64,000 bases of DNA from Mesostigma viride (GCA_009746045.1 RPFO01001265.1:1-64000); one strand, 5' to 3'; numbered from the stretch's first letter, positions 11,643 to 21,244 are shown. Notes: generated from the sequence alone by a model not told the origin. Program-made: numbers and translations.

Positions 11643-11752
11643 CGACTAGGTCAGGAAAGTCTTATGAAAACGTAGTCCCCCTAGGACCTCCCCTTCTCTT
11701 CGGCAAGGCGGTAGGAGATCTCTTTAAACCTGTTCTGGATACTTCTGTAGCG

Positions 11753-13279
11753 ATGCCTACCTCTGATCTTGAACGCCTTATTAGTAGATTTACGGCCACT
11801 GAGCCGGAAGCATTAGCTGCCATTGCTGCACATCCCCAACAATTAGGCAAGCACCCTTGTAAATTTGTAGGTGGGTTTTTATATGTGCAGATAGCAGATT
11901 CTCCCCCTCAATGGCGCCTGTATGTCCCTCCTATCTGTCGCTCCTCCTTGCTCTTTGAGTTGCATGACTTAGCTGCTCACCAGGGTGGTAAACGGGTACG
12001 GGACCTAGTAGCCCGCTCTTATTACTGGCCTTCCCTTTATAAGGATGTGGATGAGTATGTTAGAACTTGTCAATCTTGCCAGGAAATGAAACCCAATAAT
12101 GTAGGACAGATAGCAGAACCTAGGACCTTGCCTGACCCTATCATGCCTTGGGATTCTATCATGATGGATTTTGTAGGACCTTTTAGAAAGAATGATAGGG
12201 GCAATGCCCAAATCCTTGTGTTCATAGATCGTTTTACTCGTATGTGCCATCTTGTGCCGTGTCCTTTAGAACTCACCGCACGTGATTGCGCACGCCTATA
12301 CCTCAATAATGTATATAGATATCATGGATTGAGTAGGCAGTTTATTAGTGATAAGGATAAATTATTTACCTCAGATTTTTGGCAGCAGTTTTTCGCTGCC
12401 ATCGGTACCAAGGTTACCTACGGTACTGCCTACCACTCCTCCTCCTCTCATTTAGTAGAGCGTCTTAATAGAGTAGTAGAAGAAGCGCTTAGGCACTATG
12501 TTAATGGCTCGGGTAGTGATTGGGAGGATTATTTATGTTTGGTAGAGTTCTCCCTCAACAATTGTCCCCAAGCTGCGCATGGATATACGCCCTTCTTCTT
12601 AGATACTGGGAGACAGCCCCTTACCCCTACCTCTCTCTTAGCTAGTCCTCTACGGGACAAGGATGATGTGTCCCGAGATACTGTAGAAGGTGTACAGTCC
12701 TTACTAGATAGAATGAAAACTGCTCATGACCACGCGATCTCAGGGTATCAAAAAGCTCAGGCTAAGTACCTTGCTAGGTTGCGTGCCTCCTTAGATAGAC
12801 GAGCACCTGAGATAGAAGTAGGAGATCTAGTATTAGTAGAAGGCCCCCGTGTTGGCCGTTTTGCTCATAAGTTTGAAGCAGAACTGAAGGTCAAACTTAG
12901 GCCTGCCTTCTTAGGACCCTTCCATGTGTTGTCTAGGGTAGGAAATTTCTTGTATAAGGTCGATATCCCTACCTCTTGGCAAACGCATTCAAACACCTTC
13001 CATAGGAGCCAGCTTAAACTGTACCACCCTAGTACGTTCGCTGGCAGGGAGTTAGCGCCTGCCCCTTTAGAGCATAATCCTGACACTGGGGAAGTAGAAG
13101 ACGAAGTAGAAAGCATCGTGGCCCATCGAGATATCAAAAAGGGCCGCGGTACCCAGCGTCAGTATAAAGTGAAGTGGATGTATGCTCGTAGTGAAGTAGA
13201 TAAGGTTTGGTATACGGAGAGTGAGCTAGATGGGTGTAGTCGCCTGCTGCAGGAATATAAAACCCTGCACAAGCTCTAG
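11753..13279 (+). CDS. integrase with C-terminal chromodomain, chromovirus B
   Basis: The HHCC zinc-binding part ends in CQSCQEMK. The DDE core has its first Asp in MMDFVGPF, its second in FISDKDKLFTSDFW and its Glu in SSHLVERLNR. The last ~55 residues match a chromodomain (VESIVAHRDI, YKVKWMYA, VWYTESEL, LLQEY), which places the element in the chromovirus branch of Ty3/gypsy. Chromodomains in these elements are known to steer insertion towards particular chromatin. It occupies its own open frame after RNase H. Confidence 0.9.
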   Translation: MPTSDLERLISRFTATEPEALAAIAAHPQQLGKHPCKFVGGFLYVQIADSPPQWRLYVPPICRSSLLFELHDLAAHQGGKRVRDLVARSYYWPSLYKDVDEYVRTCQSCQEMKPNNVGQIAEPRTLPDPIMPWDSIMMDFVGPFRKNDRGNAQILVFIDRFTRMCHLVPCPLELTARDCARLYLNNVYRYHGLSRQFISDKDKLFTSDFWQQFFAAIGTKVTYGTAYHSSSSHLVERLNRVVEEALRHYVNGSGSDWEDYLCLVEFSLNNCPQAAHGYTPFFLDTGRQPLTPTSLLASPLRDKDDVSRDTVEGVQSLLDRMKTAHDHAISGYQKAQAKYLARLRASLDRRAPEIEVGDLVLVEGPRVGRFAHKFEAELKVKLRPAFLGPFHVLSRVGNFLYKVDIPTSWQTHSNTFHRSQLKLYHPSTFAGRELAPAPLEHNPDTGEVEDEVESIVAHRDIKKGRGTQRQYKVKWMYARSEVDKVWYTESELDGCSRLLQEYKTLHKL

Positions 13280-13355
13280 TCGTAGGCCTTCTCCTCTCTT
13301 ATGTTATGTCTGCTGTCGACGGGTGGTTGGTTGTCCCCTCCCCTCCGCAGCCGTC

Positions 13356-14936
13356 ATGACCGAGCCTACCCCTCCGGCTGAGAGCCCGCTGCCGTCCCTG
13401 CCCCTACCGGACCCTGAGCTGTATTTCGAGGCCCTTCCGGGCCGTTGGGTGTCGCGATCATGTTACCGGGGTGGCGTTGTGCAGCCGGCCCTTCAGGCCC
13501 AACATGCGAGCTTAGTCAGGGCGGCCCTCTTCGGGGTCACGTGGTATGGTCCTTCCCCTGATGAGCCGCACCAGCTTGTCCTGCACGGTTTCGATGATGC
13601 CGGACACTGTTTGTTGGGGTGTGGTTCCAGCTGTCCCGCCTTGGGGCAGATAGATGCGGTTCTCCGGTGTTGCCGTGTGTTCTCCTACCTCTCCACTCCT
13701 GTGGGCCGTACCTGCCTACGGGAGGTGTTCCCGTGGCTTCCAGCTGAGGGTGATGCTGAGGTAGACGAGAACCCCTGCGACCTTTTACGGGCCGTAGAGT
13801 TCATGGAGATAGCTGATCAGTCGGCGGGACTAGCGGTTAGTGGTCCTACCCCTTCGGGCGCCCCAGCTGAGGTACATTATACTCCAGATTATTCTGCCTC
13901 GAGCGCTGCGTCCGCCTCCTCGGTGTCTGTCCCTCCCTCTCCGGTCCCGTCGTCCCCTCGGTCGACCCGGGATGTCGCAGTGGAGCCTACCCCTTCGGGT
14001 TTGCCTGATCCTCTTTCGGCGACGGTCTCGGCTATGCAGGCTCAGATCCAGTCTTTGACCACGGCGTTTGGGGCCTTCCTTGCGGCCCAGGCGCAGGTCC
14101 CGGCCACGCCGGCTGGATCCGCGCCCCCTACCCCTTCTGTCGCCCCGGCGACTACGGCTTCGCCCGCGCCCCCGCCTGCGCCCGCGGTCGCTGTGGTTCC
14201 GGCGGCTCCTGCGACTCCTGCTGCCTCTGCGCCTGTCACCGCTCTACCTGCGCCTACGCGGGAGTCTCCTGCCCCTGTTAGCTCGCCCTCCGTCGCTGCT
14301 TCCGAGCCTCCTCCCGCTCAGGCGCAGACGTCGCGGGGTTTCTTTGGCGATACTAGCGGCTTCCCAGACTTTGGGAGGGTGGTCCTCCGCAGAGGATTCC
14401 GGTTCCTGACTGGGGCCTGGATGGTAGTCAATCTTATGCAGGACTGCCTGTCCCTACGGGCCCCATTTTCAACATGTGGCCTGAGGGTGCACCGGCAACG
14501 GAGACCGGCGCGCCTGCGTCGTTGGTGGGTCCGTCACGGCCCTCTCTGGCTTCAGGTCCGGCGCGACCTCCTGTTTTACCAGTGCCCCCTGCGTCGGTGT
14601 CGGCTCCTGCCCCTGCGTCAGCCCCTGCTCCGGTCCCTCCTCCTTCGGCCTCGCGGTCTTTGGCCGCGGTTGTTCGGTCCACCGGTCAGGATCCTCGCGC
14701 CACCCGCGCTGCCGATTCCCTCAGGGAGTTGTCCCAGGGTGATCGGGACAGGGCTCCTTCTGTGGTGCACGCGACGCCGGAGTCGCGTGACACGCCCATT
14801 CCGGGGTATGGTATGTCCGCACTCGCCTGCCGACAGTGTGACCTGCCGCGCGCCTCTGCTGAGCTTGCCATCTCTCCCATGTCCTATGGGTTCTCCCAGG
14901 TGTGTCGGGCGCCCGGGATCGTGGCCTACCCATTGA
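13356..14936 (+). CDS. extra GC-rich Pro/Ala-rich ORF downstream of integrase, copy B
   Basis: This is the start of an open region between integrase and the 3' LTR, where a standard Ty3 element has nothing. The proposed start ATG at 13356 lies just after a pyrimidine tract ending in CAG, which could be a splice acceptor for a subgenomic message. The N-terminal ~160 residues are compact (GRWVSRSCYRGGV, GVTWYGPSPDEP), followed by a long Ala/Pro/Ser-rich low-complexity stretch. GC content and codon use differ clearly from the AT-richer gag-pol. I do not recognise the protein, and no signal peptide or clear envelope feature is visible. Confidence 0.55.
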   Translation: MTEPTPPAESPLPSLPLPDPELYFEALPGRWVSRSCYRGGVVQPALQAQHASLVRAALFGVTWYGPSPDEPHQLVLHGFDDAGHCLLGCGSSCPALGQIDAVLRCCRVFSYLSTPVGRTCLREVFPWLPAEGDAEVDENPCDLLRAVEFMEIADQSAGLAVSGPTPSGAPAEVHYTPDYSASSAASASSVSVPPSPVPSSPRSTRDVAVEPTPSGLPDPLSATVSAMQAQIQSLTTAFGAFLAAQAQVPATPAGSAPPTPSVAPATTASPAPPPAPAVAVVPAAPATPAASAPVTALPAPTRESPAPVSSPSVAASEPPPAQAQTSRGFFGDTSGFPDFGRVVLRRGFRFLTGAWMVVNLMQDCLSLRAPFSTCGLRVHRQRRPARLRRWWVRHGPLWLQVRRDLLFYQCPLRRCRLLPLRQPLLRSLLLRPRGLWPRLFGPPVRILAPPALPIPSGSCPRVIGTGLLLWCTRRRSRVTRPFRGMVCPHSPADSVTCRAPLLSLPSLPCPMGSPRCVGRPGSWPTH

Positions 14937-15654
14937 GACTGATCGGCCTCCGTTCGACATGGTTATTTTAGCTGATCCGGTGTTCGAGGGTGAGATCCTG
15001 GTCCGGCGCGTCCTGTATCGCTGGGCGAGGCGCCACAACGACTTGGACACCTACGGTGGGTTTCAGTGGGCTTACCCTCCCCCTCTGGGCATTATGGCTT
15101 CGGATGCCCTTACAGTAGAGTTTCCTGCGGTGCCGGGTGCGGCGTACACTACGGTCCTCCAGCCCATCCTTGAGTGGGATGCCCGCCGCCCGGCGCCTAT
15201 CCCGGGCCAGGGTCTAGACTCCCGCGGTCACCCTCCTCCTCGTGCCAGCGACTACCTAGAGACATTCGGGTCGCGACAGTGTGTTCGTCGGTGGCGCTCC
15301 CGCGAGATTCGGCACATCCGGTTGTGGCCGTCCAACGTGGAGCCCCTGGTGGACCTGTTCTTCCCGACGGGTCTGCGCCCTCGGATTCGGTATCATTGCC
15401 TCCTCCTGCGGGCCCTTTGCCTGATCGCGGTAGAGCCTTTCCTTCGCCTCTTTGCCTGTGGCTTTCTGGACTGGGCCCGTGGCCAGGTCGTCCTCACGCA
15501 GCATAGGTATTACTGGGCCTTCCTGGGCCTCTTTCCTGACGATGTTTTCCTCACTGTAGATAGGCATGACAATGTTGAGGATGTGGCTCACTACCAGGCC
15601 TACCTGGAGGTCCTGCTGGCCTCTCGTGGCACTTACCAGACGGATGGCCACTAG
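14902..15654 (+). CDS. second extra ORF before 3' LTR, copy B
   Basis: This is an open stretch of about 250 residues, ending about 380 bp before the 3' LTR. It is rich in Arg, Trp and Tyr (VLYRWARRHNDLDTYGGFQW), with one hydrophobic segment near residues 165-185 and an acidic C terminus. It follows the Pro/Ala-rich ORF in another frame and may belong to the same accessory gene. No family is recognised. GC-rich like its neighbour. Confidence 0.5.
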   Translation: MSGARDRGLPIETDRPPFDMVILADPVFEGEILVRRVLYRWARRHNDLDTYGGFQWAYPPPLGIMASDALTVEFPAVPGAAYTTVLQPILEWDARRPAPIPGQGLDSRGHPPPRASDYLETFGSRQCVRRWRSREIRHIRLWPSNVEPLVDLFFPTGLRPRIRYHCLLLRALCLIAVEPFLRLFACGFLDWARGQVVLTQHRYYWAFLGLFPDDVFLTVDRHDNVEDVAHYQAYLEVLLASRGTYQTDGH

Positions 15655-16015
15655 ATAGAGGGCCTTAGGCCCGACCTGAGGGTGTTGTCCCTCCGGTATG
15701 TAGAGTCGCCCTCATATTCTGGCCAGTTGGTTGGCTGTTCTTGGTCCTTAGCGCTGATGTGTTTACTCTGTGTGTCCTGCCCAGTGCCGTCCCCCCCGGC
15801 CAGGACTCCGTTCCAGGCAGTTAGGGGAACCTACCACCAGGCTTGGTGCTGGCTAACCCTACACCACCCGGCGTGGTGGTGGAGACCGTGTGAACTATTG
15901 GTGCTTTGTATCTGGGATGGTCTATCGATTGTGTTGGTGTGTGCTGGGTGCGTTAGGATTATTTTCCTACCCCTCTGGTTCCCTCCTCTCTGCGTAGGGA
16001 GAGGGCTCCCTACCT

Positions 16016-16031
16016 TTTGTGGGGGGGGAGG
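16016..16031 (+). other. polypurine tract of chromovirus B
   Basis: A G-run with a few A and T residues lies directly before the 3' LTR, the expected place for the plus-strand primer of reverse transcription. Confidence 0.7.
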
Positions 16032-16603
16032 TGTTACGTCGCGTAACAATTCGTTGTAGTTACGGACGTAAATTAGGTCCTTGGCCTCGGTTGTTCCTAG
16101 GTTACGTGCAGTTCTAGTTTGGACATGATTGTCCCCGTAACAGTACTGTGGTATATTGGGTGCCTTTGGGCGCCGCGCCGCGTACTATATTAGTGGTCCT
16201 TATCCTTTTGTAGAATGTAGTGGACCGGCGTGCATCTGTGCACCTGCCTGTGTTTCTGTGGTTCTGCAGGCGAGGGCCAGGTCGGCCCGAGCCTGTTGGA
16301 CCGTTGGTGACCATTTATGCACGTTCCACTCCTTGTGTGGTCACTCGGCGTGTGTTAAGTGAATTGACACATTTAGGCTTGGGTCACGGCAGTGTAGTTG
16401 TGTTTCCTTCCTCTATTCCTGGAGTAAACGGGTTTTGGTAAATGGTTGTATGGCGTATTATAGCAACACTTACGTTAATGCATTGAGATCAGCTCCGTCA
16501 CGTTCGTCTTTCGCCAGAGGGTTAAGTAGAGGAGGCCTGACCAGTTTAGGTAGTATCAGGCCCATTAGAGGTAGAGGTGGAGGTAGATATCCGCGGCGTA
16601 ACA
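16032..16603 (+). repeat. 3' LTR of chromovirus B
   Basis: This is the direct-repeat partner of 5831-6401. It is preceded by a G-rich purine tract and followed by the GCGGG target duplication. Confidence 0.95.
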
Positions 16604-17246
16604 GCGGGCCTTGCGGCGTCTAACATCACTGGGCCCAGCCCACGTCAGGAGGTGCCGGCCAGGTTGGGCTGGTCGCAGTCCTGCGGGGGGGCCACGTGAG
16701 GTGTCTACCTGGTTGGTGCGAGCTACTAGGTGCCCTACTAGCTGCAGGCGGCGTTGCTGAATTGTGCTGGTGATATAGGGCATGCCCGGGTACAGGTCTT
16801 CATTGCGGACATGAGCAGCATATCCTACTCTGAAAATGGAACGCAGCATGCTGGTGACCGCGCCGTCCAGCTGGCGGGCCAGGTCGGCGGTGAGGGTCCA
16901 CGTCTCAGCGCCATACGTGAGAACAGGAAGGACGAGGACCTTGAACAGGTCCTGTGTCTCGATCTTGCCCAGGGGCTTGCGCCACAGGGCCCGGTACTGG
17001 CGTAAAGCGTGCCAGGCGAGGGAGATGCGGTGGTCCACATCCACCTCGCAGCTAGGGAGCAGGCTGCCCAGCAGCTTAACGCGGTCCCGATACAGGACTC
17101 GAGAGCCGGCTAGGAGATAGAGGGGCGGCGCTGAGGTGGTGAGCCCAACCGCCAGGGCCTCTGTCTTCTTGCTGACCTCAAGCCCCACTGCACGGGCCTC
17201 GAGAGCCAGGCAGTCAAGCCATGTCTGCACGTGCTCAGTGTCCTCA
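16604..17246 (-). pseudogene. LINE-1 of window: RT C-terminal region (5'-truncated)
   Basis: This minus-strand fragment of a non-LTR retrotransposon protein starts just after the catalytic YADD motif would lie. It reads FEDTEHVQTWLDCL, GLEVSKKTEALAVG, LLGSLLPSCEVDVDHRI, then VLPVLTYGAETWTLT, RLDG-type and RRLQLVGHL motifs, the usual post-RT (thumb) succession of such LINEs. The reading frame stays open to the insertion point of chromovirus B, and the C terminus resumes at 5830-5660. Truncation at 17246 coincides with the target duplication AAGAGAGCAT, so this is an insertion-time truncation, not later loss. The endonuclease and most of the RT are absent. Confidence 0.88.
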
Positions 17247-17256
17247 AAGAGAGCAT

Positions 17257-17819
17257 ACACTATGCTCAGCCCAAGGTTACCAAGTAAATTTATGCCAAGA
17301 ACTCAGCAAGTATACGTGTAAAAACCTTGGAAAGACTGCCCAAGCAATATCTAGAGGCAACTGCAGCCTGCAAACTTGGCAGCAAATCATACATGTTGTC
17401 TGCCAAGCGCATTGACATCCTATCCAGCTTGCCTTGCTGCACACATAGCAGGGAAGTCTTAATGGTTATAGCTCAAGGAAAGCAATGGAAACACCTATCT
17501 AATGCAATGCCACTCATGCAGTATGGCAGCTGTGGCATGCCTTTGGCATGAAGGAGACTGGGGGTCTCTGCCCGTTCTCCTGTAGTGCACACACAGGGAT
17601 TAAAAGCACTTCGGTGCTCCGTGACTCCCCAACGGGAGCACGTGTTTAATTAATTAATTAATTAATGGCCAGCAAAAGAACCACTCTCACCTTCCTTTCC
17701 AATATGGCAATTTGCTAAGAAGCTGATGCCAGCTTGTTAGCCTCTAGGCACATGCCGGATGTCGTTACTACATAAAACAGGCTTGTCAGATCCGGCACAT
17801 ATACAGTATATATAACAAA
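17257..17819 (-). mobile_element. TTAA-family element, middle slice
   Basis: It continues the element seen at 5294-5469 on the far side of the LINE; the first ~90 bp align with about 42781-42880 (CCAAGGTTACC, GCCAAGAACTCAGC). The rest is diverged from the 41298 copy. A short TAAT-tailed module (17581-17665) interrupts it. The right end stops at the 13-bp duplication flanking the endonuclease-type LINE. Confidence 0.65.
17581..17665 (+). mobile_element. short TAAT-tailed retroposon end
   Basis: About 85 bp containing GTGCTCCGTGACTCCCCAAC, then the hairpin CTCCC-CAAC-GGGAG (17625-17638), then (TAAT)n. This is the same 3' module as in the LINE copies at 5470-5830 and 22300-23548, so it is either an extremely 5'-truncated LINE or a small non-autonomous derivative. 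The left boundary is uncertain. Confidence 0.6.
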
Positions 17820-19297
17820 TATACTGTATGGTCCCCCCTCGCGTCGTTCACTGGCTCCGGGGCGCTCTTCCGGCTCAGGTCCGGCTGGCCGCCGAGGGCC
17901 ACGACGAACGCATCCAGTCGGCCTTGGCGCAGCTGGTCCCGGGCCCCGACCTCCCGCCACATGCTATTCGCATTGCCTCCCTGCCTGCACGGATGGGTGG
18001 CTGTGGTCTGACTCGCGTGCCGCCCGGCTGGCCCCAGCAGCATTTTTGGGCTCCGGCGTCGCTCAGTCCTGGGCGGAAAGCTGCCGGCTCCTGCCCCTTT
18101 TGGCAACGGCAGCGCCTGACCTCCTCCTGGACCCCAGCAGCCCTTTGCCCTTCGTCACCGCCATCCAGGAGGCCTATGCTGAGATCCAGCAGGCCTGTTC
18201 TCCCGTCCGTGCCGCTCAGGCGGTACAGCGCCACCTCCCTCGCGGCACTCCCTCGGTCGCCTCCGTTCAATCTCCCGCCGCATTCCCTGCTCGCGTCATC
18301 GATAAACACCAGAAAACCTACGCGGGTATTCTGCACACGGCTGATTGGATTGCTCTTTTCGCGGACCTCAACGCCCAGGGACGTGGCTGTTCTCGCTTTC
18401 CTTGCGGAGTGTGGGCTCGGCGTACCTTCGTGCTCTTCCCATGGCCCCCCCATTCGCCTTGGCTCCCAGCCATGCTACTCGGTCGCGCTCCGGCACCAGC
18501 TATTTGCCCCGCAGCCTCTTGTTCCGGCCGGGCGGCCTTGTGGTAGCTGTGGGCAGCCGCTGGATCCCACGGGGACTCACTACCTTGCCTGCATGGGGGG
18601 CCAACAGAATCAGAATTGGTATTTGTATTTGCACACTGTCCTCCTGACAGTGGTGCTCGCCATGATTCGGTCGGTTTTCCCCCACGCGAACATCCGGTCC
18701 GAGGATGCGGATGGCGCTGCCTTCTATTCCCCCAACCACCGGCCTGACATCGTGGTGCTGGACTTTGAGGGGGGTGGCCGGCATCTGCTTATTGACGTTT
18801 CGGTGGCGCGGCCCATGGCTCTTAGCCACGTGGCTGGGGCCTCCCTCACGTCAGGTTACACGGCGGACCGGGCGGAGCGGGCCAAGCTCCTGGCCTACGG
18901 CGACGTCGGGCACCATCGTGTGGTGCCCTTTGTCCTGGAGGAGTTTGGGGCCATGGGGCCCCTGACCTCCGCCTTCTTCAAGGAGTGTTGCCGGCTCCGG
19001 GAGGACCGGCTGGACCTGGAGGGCCAGCGGGCCCCATGGTCGGCGCGGACCTGGACGTCATATTGGCGTCAGCGCTTGTCGGTGGCGCTGACTCGGGCCA
19101 TGGCTGACATCATGCTCCGCCGTACGCGGGCTGATTTTGCGGTGCAGCAGGGCTATTAGGTTCCTCGGGACCGTTAGGCGTTTCCATTGGTCTTATCGTA
19201 GTATAGAGCTTTGACATGGCTCTGTATATAGGTTTATAGCTGGGCGTTTGCTTTGGTTTGAGTGCTTTCACTCTGCTGTAAGTAATTATATTTTTAA
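17820..19297 (+). mobile_element. 5'-truncated LINE with restriction-like endonuclease
   Basis: The insertion is bounded by the 13-bp duplication TATATATAACAAA at 17807-17819 and 19298-19310. It carries only the C-terminal end of the element protein plus a short 3' UTR ending in an AT-rich stretch, with no long A tail. The endonuclease type and the tail differ from the TAAT-tailed LINEs nearby, so this is a separate clade. Confidence 0.85.
17828..19159 (+). CDS. RLE-type LINE protein, C-terminal part
   Basis: The open frame is 443 residues. Near residues 50-60 it has LPARMGGCGL, a motif common after the RT domain in this group. Around 235-255 a zinc-type CGSCGQPLDPTGTHYLAC (CxxC...H...C) appears. 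Then comes the PD-(D/E)XK restriction-like endonuclease signature RPDIVVLDF...LLIDVSVARP near 310-335. This pairing of knuckle and nuclease is characteristic of site-specific-type LINEs (R2, CRE, NeSL and relatives). The reverse transcriptase proper is missing because the copy is 5'-truncated, and the first codons are not a genuine start. The frame is otherwise open, suggesting a fairly recent insertion. Confidence 0.82.
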   Translation: MVPPRVVHWLRGALPAQVRLAAEGHDERIQSALAQLVPGPDLPPHAIRIASLPARMGGCGLTRVPPGWPQQHFWAPASLSPGRKAAGSCPFWQRQRLTSSWTPAALCPSSPPSRRPMLRSSRPVLPSVPLRRYSATSLAALPRSPPFNLPPHSLLASSINTRKPTRVFCTRLIGLLFSRTSTPRDVAVLAFLAECGLGVPSCSSHGPPIRLGSQPCYSVALRHQLFAPQPLVPAGRPCGSCGQPLDPTGTHYLACMGGQQNQNWYLYLHTVLLTVVLAMIRSVFPHANIRSEDADGAAFYSPNHRPDIVVLDFEGGGRHLLIDVSVARPMALSHVAGASLTSGYTADRAERAKLLAYGDVGHHRVVPFVLEEFGAMGPLTSAFFKECCRLREDRLDLEGQRAPWSARTWTSYWRQRLSVALTRAMADIMLRRTRADFAVQQGY

Positions 19298-19310
19298 TAT
19301 ATATAACAAA

Positions 19311-20116
19311 GCGTCTGAGCAAGCTCATGTCCAAAGGATTATATGGAAAACAAATGTCAACACATTTAATACCAACAACTTGACCTCGGCGCATTTAGCA
19401 TGCCAGCCACAAACTACACAAAGTTGTACGAAATTAATTGCTAGGAATTTGACGATGGCAACCGAAAGAAATGGAGCGCTTCCTGCGGGGAAACTGCCCG
19501 AAAAAAAGGCGAAAGGCCGACGTTAATGCACCTGCCTGCGTGGAAATGTTTCATGCATAAACTGGCACGCAAGCTCGAACAATAAAAGACATCATCCATC
19601 GACCAGGCGAACAAGGAAGGTGCGCCTTTGATCCGTGAATACGCCGAAGGCCGGACATGCGCAGGCCTGCGTAGTAGGTTCTTACCTTGAATGCCGGAAA
19701 TGTAAAAGAAACCGGGAAGCTTCGGCACAAACCCGACAACACCATTAATTAAGTTAGCTTTATAATCGCTCTTTAGAGCCTACGTTCCCTCACAATAGCT
19801 GCCGTAAACCTGCAATGATCCGCAAGAGAAACTATTATACCCTGGACCCCCGCGCCCGTAGCTGTTCGAGAAATTAGCGATATTGCAAACCGTAAACTTT
19901 CCGCCATGAAATGAGGTCATCAACTAATCTTCTGCGAAATTCAAGCATTTTTTCTAGTTGTTTACGTGCCATATCGATTGATATTGCATAAAGGCATGCC
20001 GCCATGTCCACCTCCGCGAGCTAGGGCCGGTTGAGCGGTCTGGGCACACATTATACACCGTACGGATGGTACCGCGAATTTTTTGGCGCAGAAAATATTC
20101 GGCGCGCCATGTCCTT
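19311..20116 (-). mobile_element. TTAA-family element, 5' terminal slice
   Basis: On the minus strand this begins AAGGACATGGCGCGCCGAAT next to a TTAA (20117-20120). It aligns with the left end of the 41298-43936 element, which begins GGGGACGTGGCGCG next to TTAA. Downstream both share an AAAAAATGCTTG run and a GGTAAG followed by GGCCTGCGCA. This is the start of the old copy into which the insertions between 5294 and 19297 fell. No long ORF is recognisable. Confidence 0.75.
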
Positions 20117-20120
20117 TTAA

Positions 20121-20828
20121 TTAATTAATTAATAGACACGTGACTGCGTCACGTGAGCGAAAGTCCTCAGTGCCGGGAGGGGAACATGGTCCCGATGGAA
20201 TGGATGGCGTAAGCTATCTAGGTCCTAGTTACAGGGGTGTGGGTGCCCAGTGACCTCGGCCCGAATCGCTATGAATGCCATACGCGGTCACACGCGGAGC
20301 CCCCACAGACTTGGGGGTGGTCTCCTTCATCACTACTTGCCATCTATCCTTGCGTACCATCTGCCTCCATATTACAGACAAACCAGGAGGCTGCCCGGGT
20401 GTGAGCCCATCACGTCTAGTGTAGCACATGTCCATGCCGAGTCTATCACGACAAGTCCACGGGTGGCGGCCAGGCTGCCGCGCGCGGCCTGGGGCACGCC
20501 AGGTGAGGACACTGATATCGCCCATGCAGGCTGGGCGGGCTTGCCAGGTGCCAGCTAGTCTATCAGATGTGTCTACCTGATCTGTGCGGCGCGCGCCAGG
20601 TGCCCGGCTAGGCCCAGGCGCCTGTGCCTAATCATGTGGGAAACATAGTAGGGCAAATCAGCGTACAAATCCTCATCACTAATGTGCAAACCAAAGGGGA
20701 TGTTAAGGGCCTTGCGCAGCATCTTGGTGACGTTGCCGTCGAGTCGTTGCTCAAGCTCCTGCGTCAGTGTCCAGGTCTCGGCGCCGTAGGTCAGGATCGT
20801 CAGAATGACGACCTTGAAGAGGTCACGC
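20121..20828 (-). pseudogene. LINE fragment 2 (RT C-terminal region)
   Basis: Minus-strand translation gives LTYGAETWTLTQELEQRLDG, then NVTKMLRKALN, RRLGLAGHLARA and later SVIWRQMVRKDRWQVV, the same order as in the LINE at 16604-17246 but well diverged. It ends with the perfect hairpin CACGTGAC-GCA-GTCACGTG (20137-20155) and (TAAT)n. The 5' end stops at the TA where MITE 1 is inserted, and no continuation was found on the other side. A few frame breaks are likely. Confidence 0.8.
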
Positions 20829-20830
20829 TA

Positions 20831-21042
20831 GTTATTATAAATAGTGACGGAACCTTTTTGCCACTTGGGCAATTAGGTCCGTCACTATTTATCCGGCGAA
20901 AACCACTCGCCGGCATCTATTCCGCGTTAAGTTCACGTGAACGTGGCGCGGAATTGATGCCGGCGAGTGGTTTTCGCCGGATAAATAGTGACGGACCTAA
21001 TTGCCCAAGTGGCAAAAAGGTTCCGTCACTATTTATAATAAC
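20831..21042. mobile_element. palindromic MITE 1 (TA target duplication)
   Basis: The 212-bp near-perfect palindrome has ends GTTATTATAAATAGTGACGG and its complement, flanked by TA on both sides (20829-20830, 21043-21044). The centre is GTTCACGTGAAC. TA duplication and terminal inversion fit a Tc1/mariner-mobilised fold-back MITE. It has no coding capacity. Confidence 0.88.
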
Positions 21043-21044
21043 TA

Positions 21045-21242
21045 AAACGTCGTAGTGTGGGGGCCGATATCTATATCGTACCACTGATGCCTACTGTAGT
21101 ACCGAATCTCGCCTTAACGATATTCCAACCGGGCATATTTTCCCTTCTGGCACTTTCGTTTGGCCTTCTGGTATCAAATCCTTCCGGTATTCGGAAATAC
21201 CCGTGTCACCACAGGGATTCGAACCCCCGACTTACGAGGTCT
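21045..21242. other. spacer with tRNA-like 3' half (minus strand)
   Basis: At 21205-21242 the minus strand reads CGGGGGTTCGAATCCCTG, a good T-arm/B-box, preceded by ACCTCGTAAGT. No matching 5' half is found; MITE 2 begins immediately where the anticodon side would continue. The rest (21045-21200) holds nothing recognisable. Confidence 0.5.
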
Positions 21243-21244
21243 TA

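Larger units (their letters stand above)
5831..16603 (+). mobile_element. Ty3/gypsy chromovirus copy B (complete ends, fossil)
   Basis: This 10.8 kb LTR retrotransposon has two LTRs of about 571-572 bp and a 5-bp target duplication GCGGG (5826-5830 and 16604-16608). The order is LTR, hybrid-binding ORF, gag, protease, RT, RNase H, integrase with chromodomain, extra GC-rich ORFs, purine tract, LTR. The two LTRs differ at about two positions, so the insertion is young. It looks nearly whole, with at most a few interruptions. The related LINE at 22300-23548 shows the same target sequence without an insertion. Confidence 0.95.

Noticed and set aside
14042-14880. Minus-strand Ala/Gly-rich open frames opposite the accessory ORF
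   Set aside because: Shadows of the GC-rich plus-strand coding sequence.
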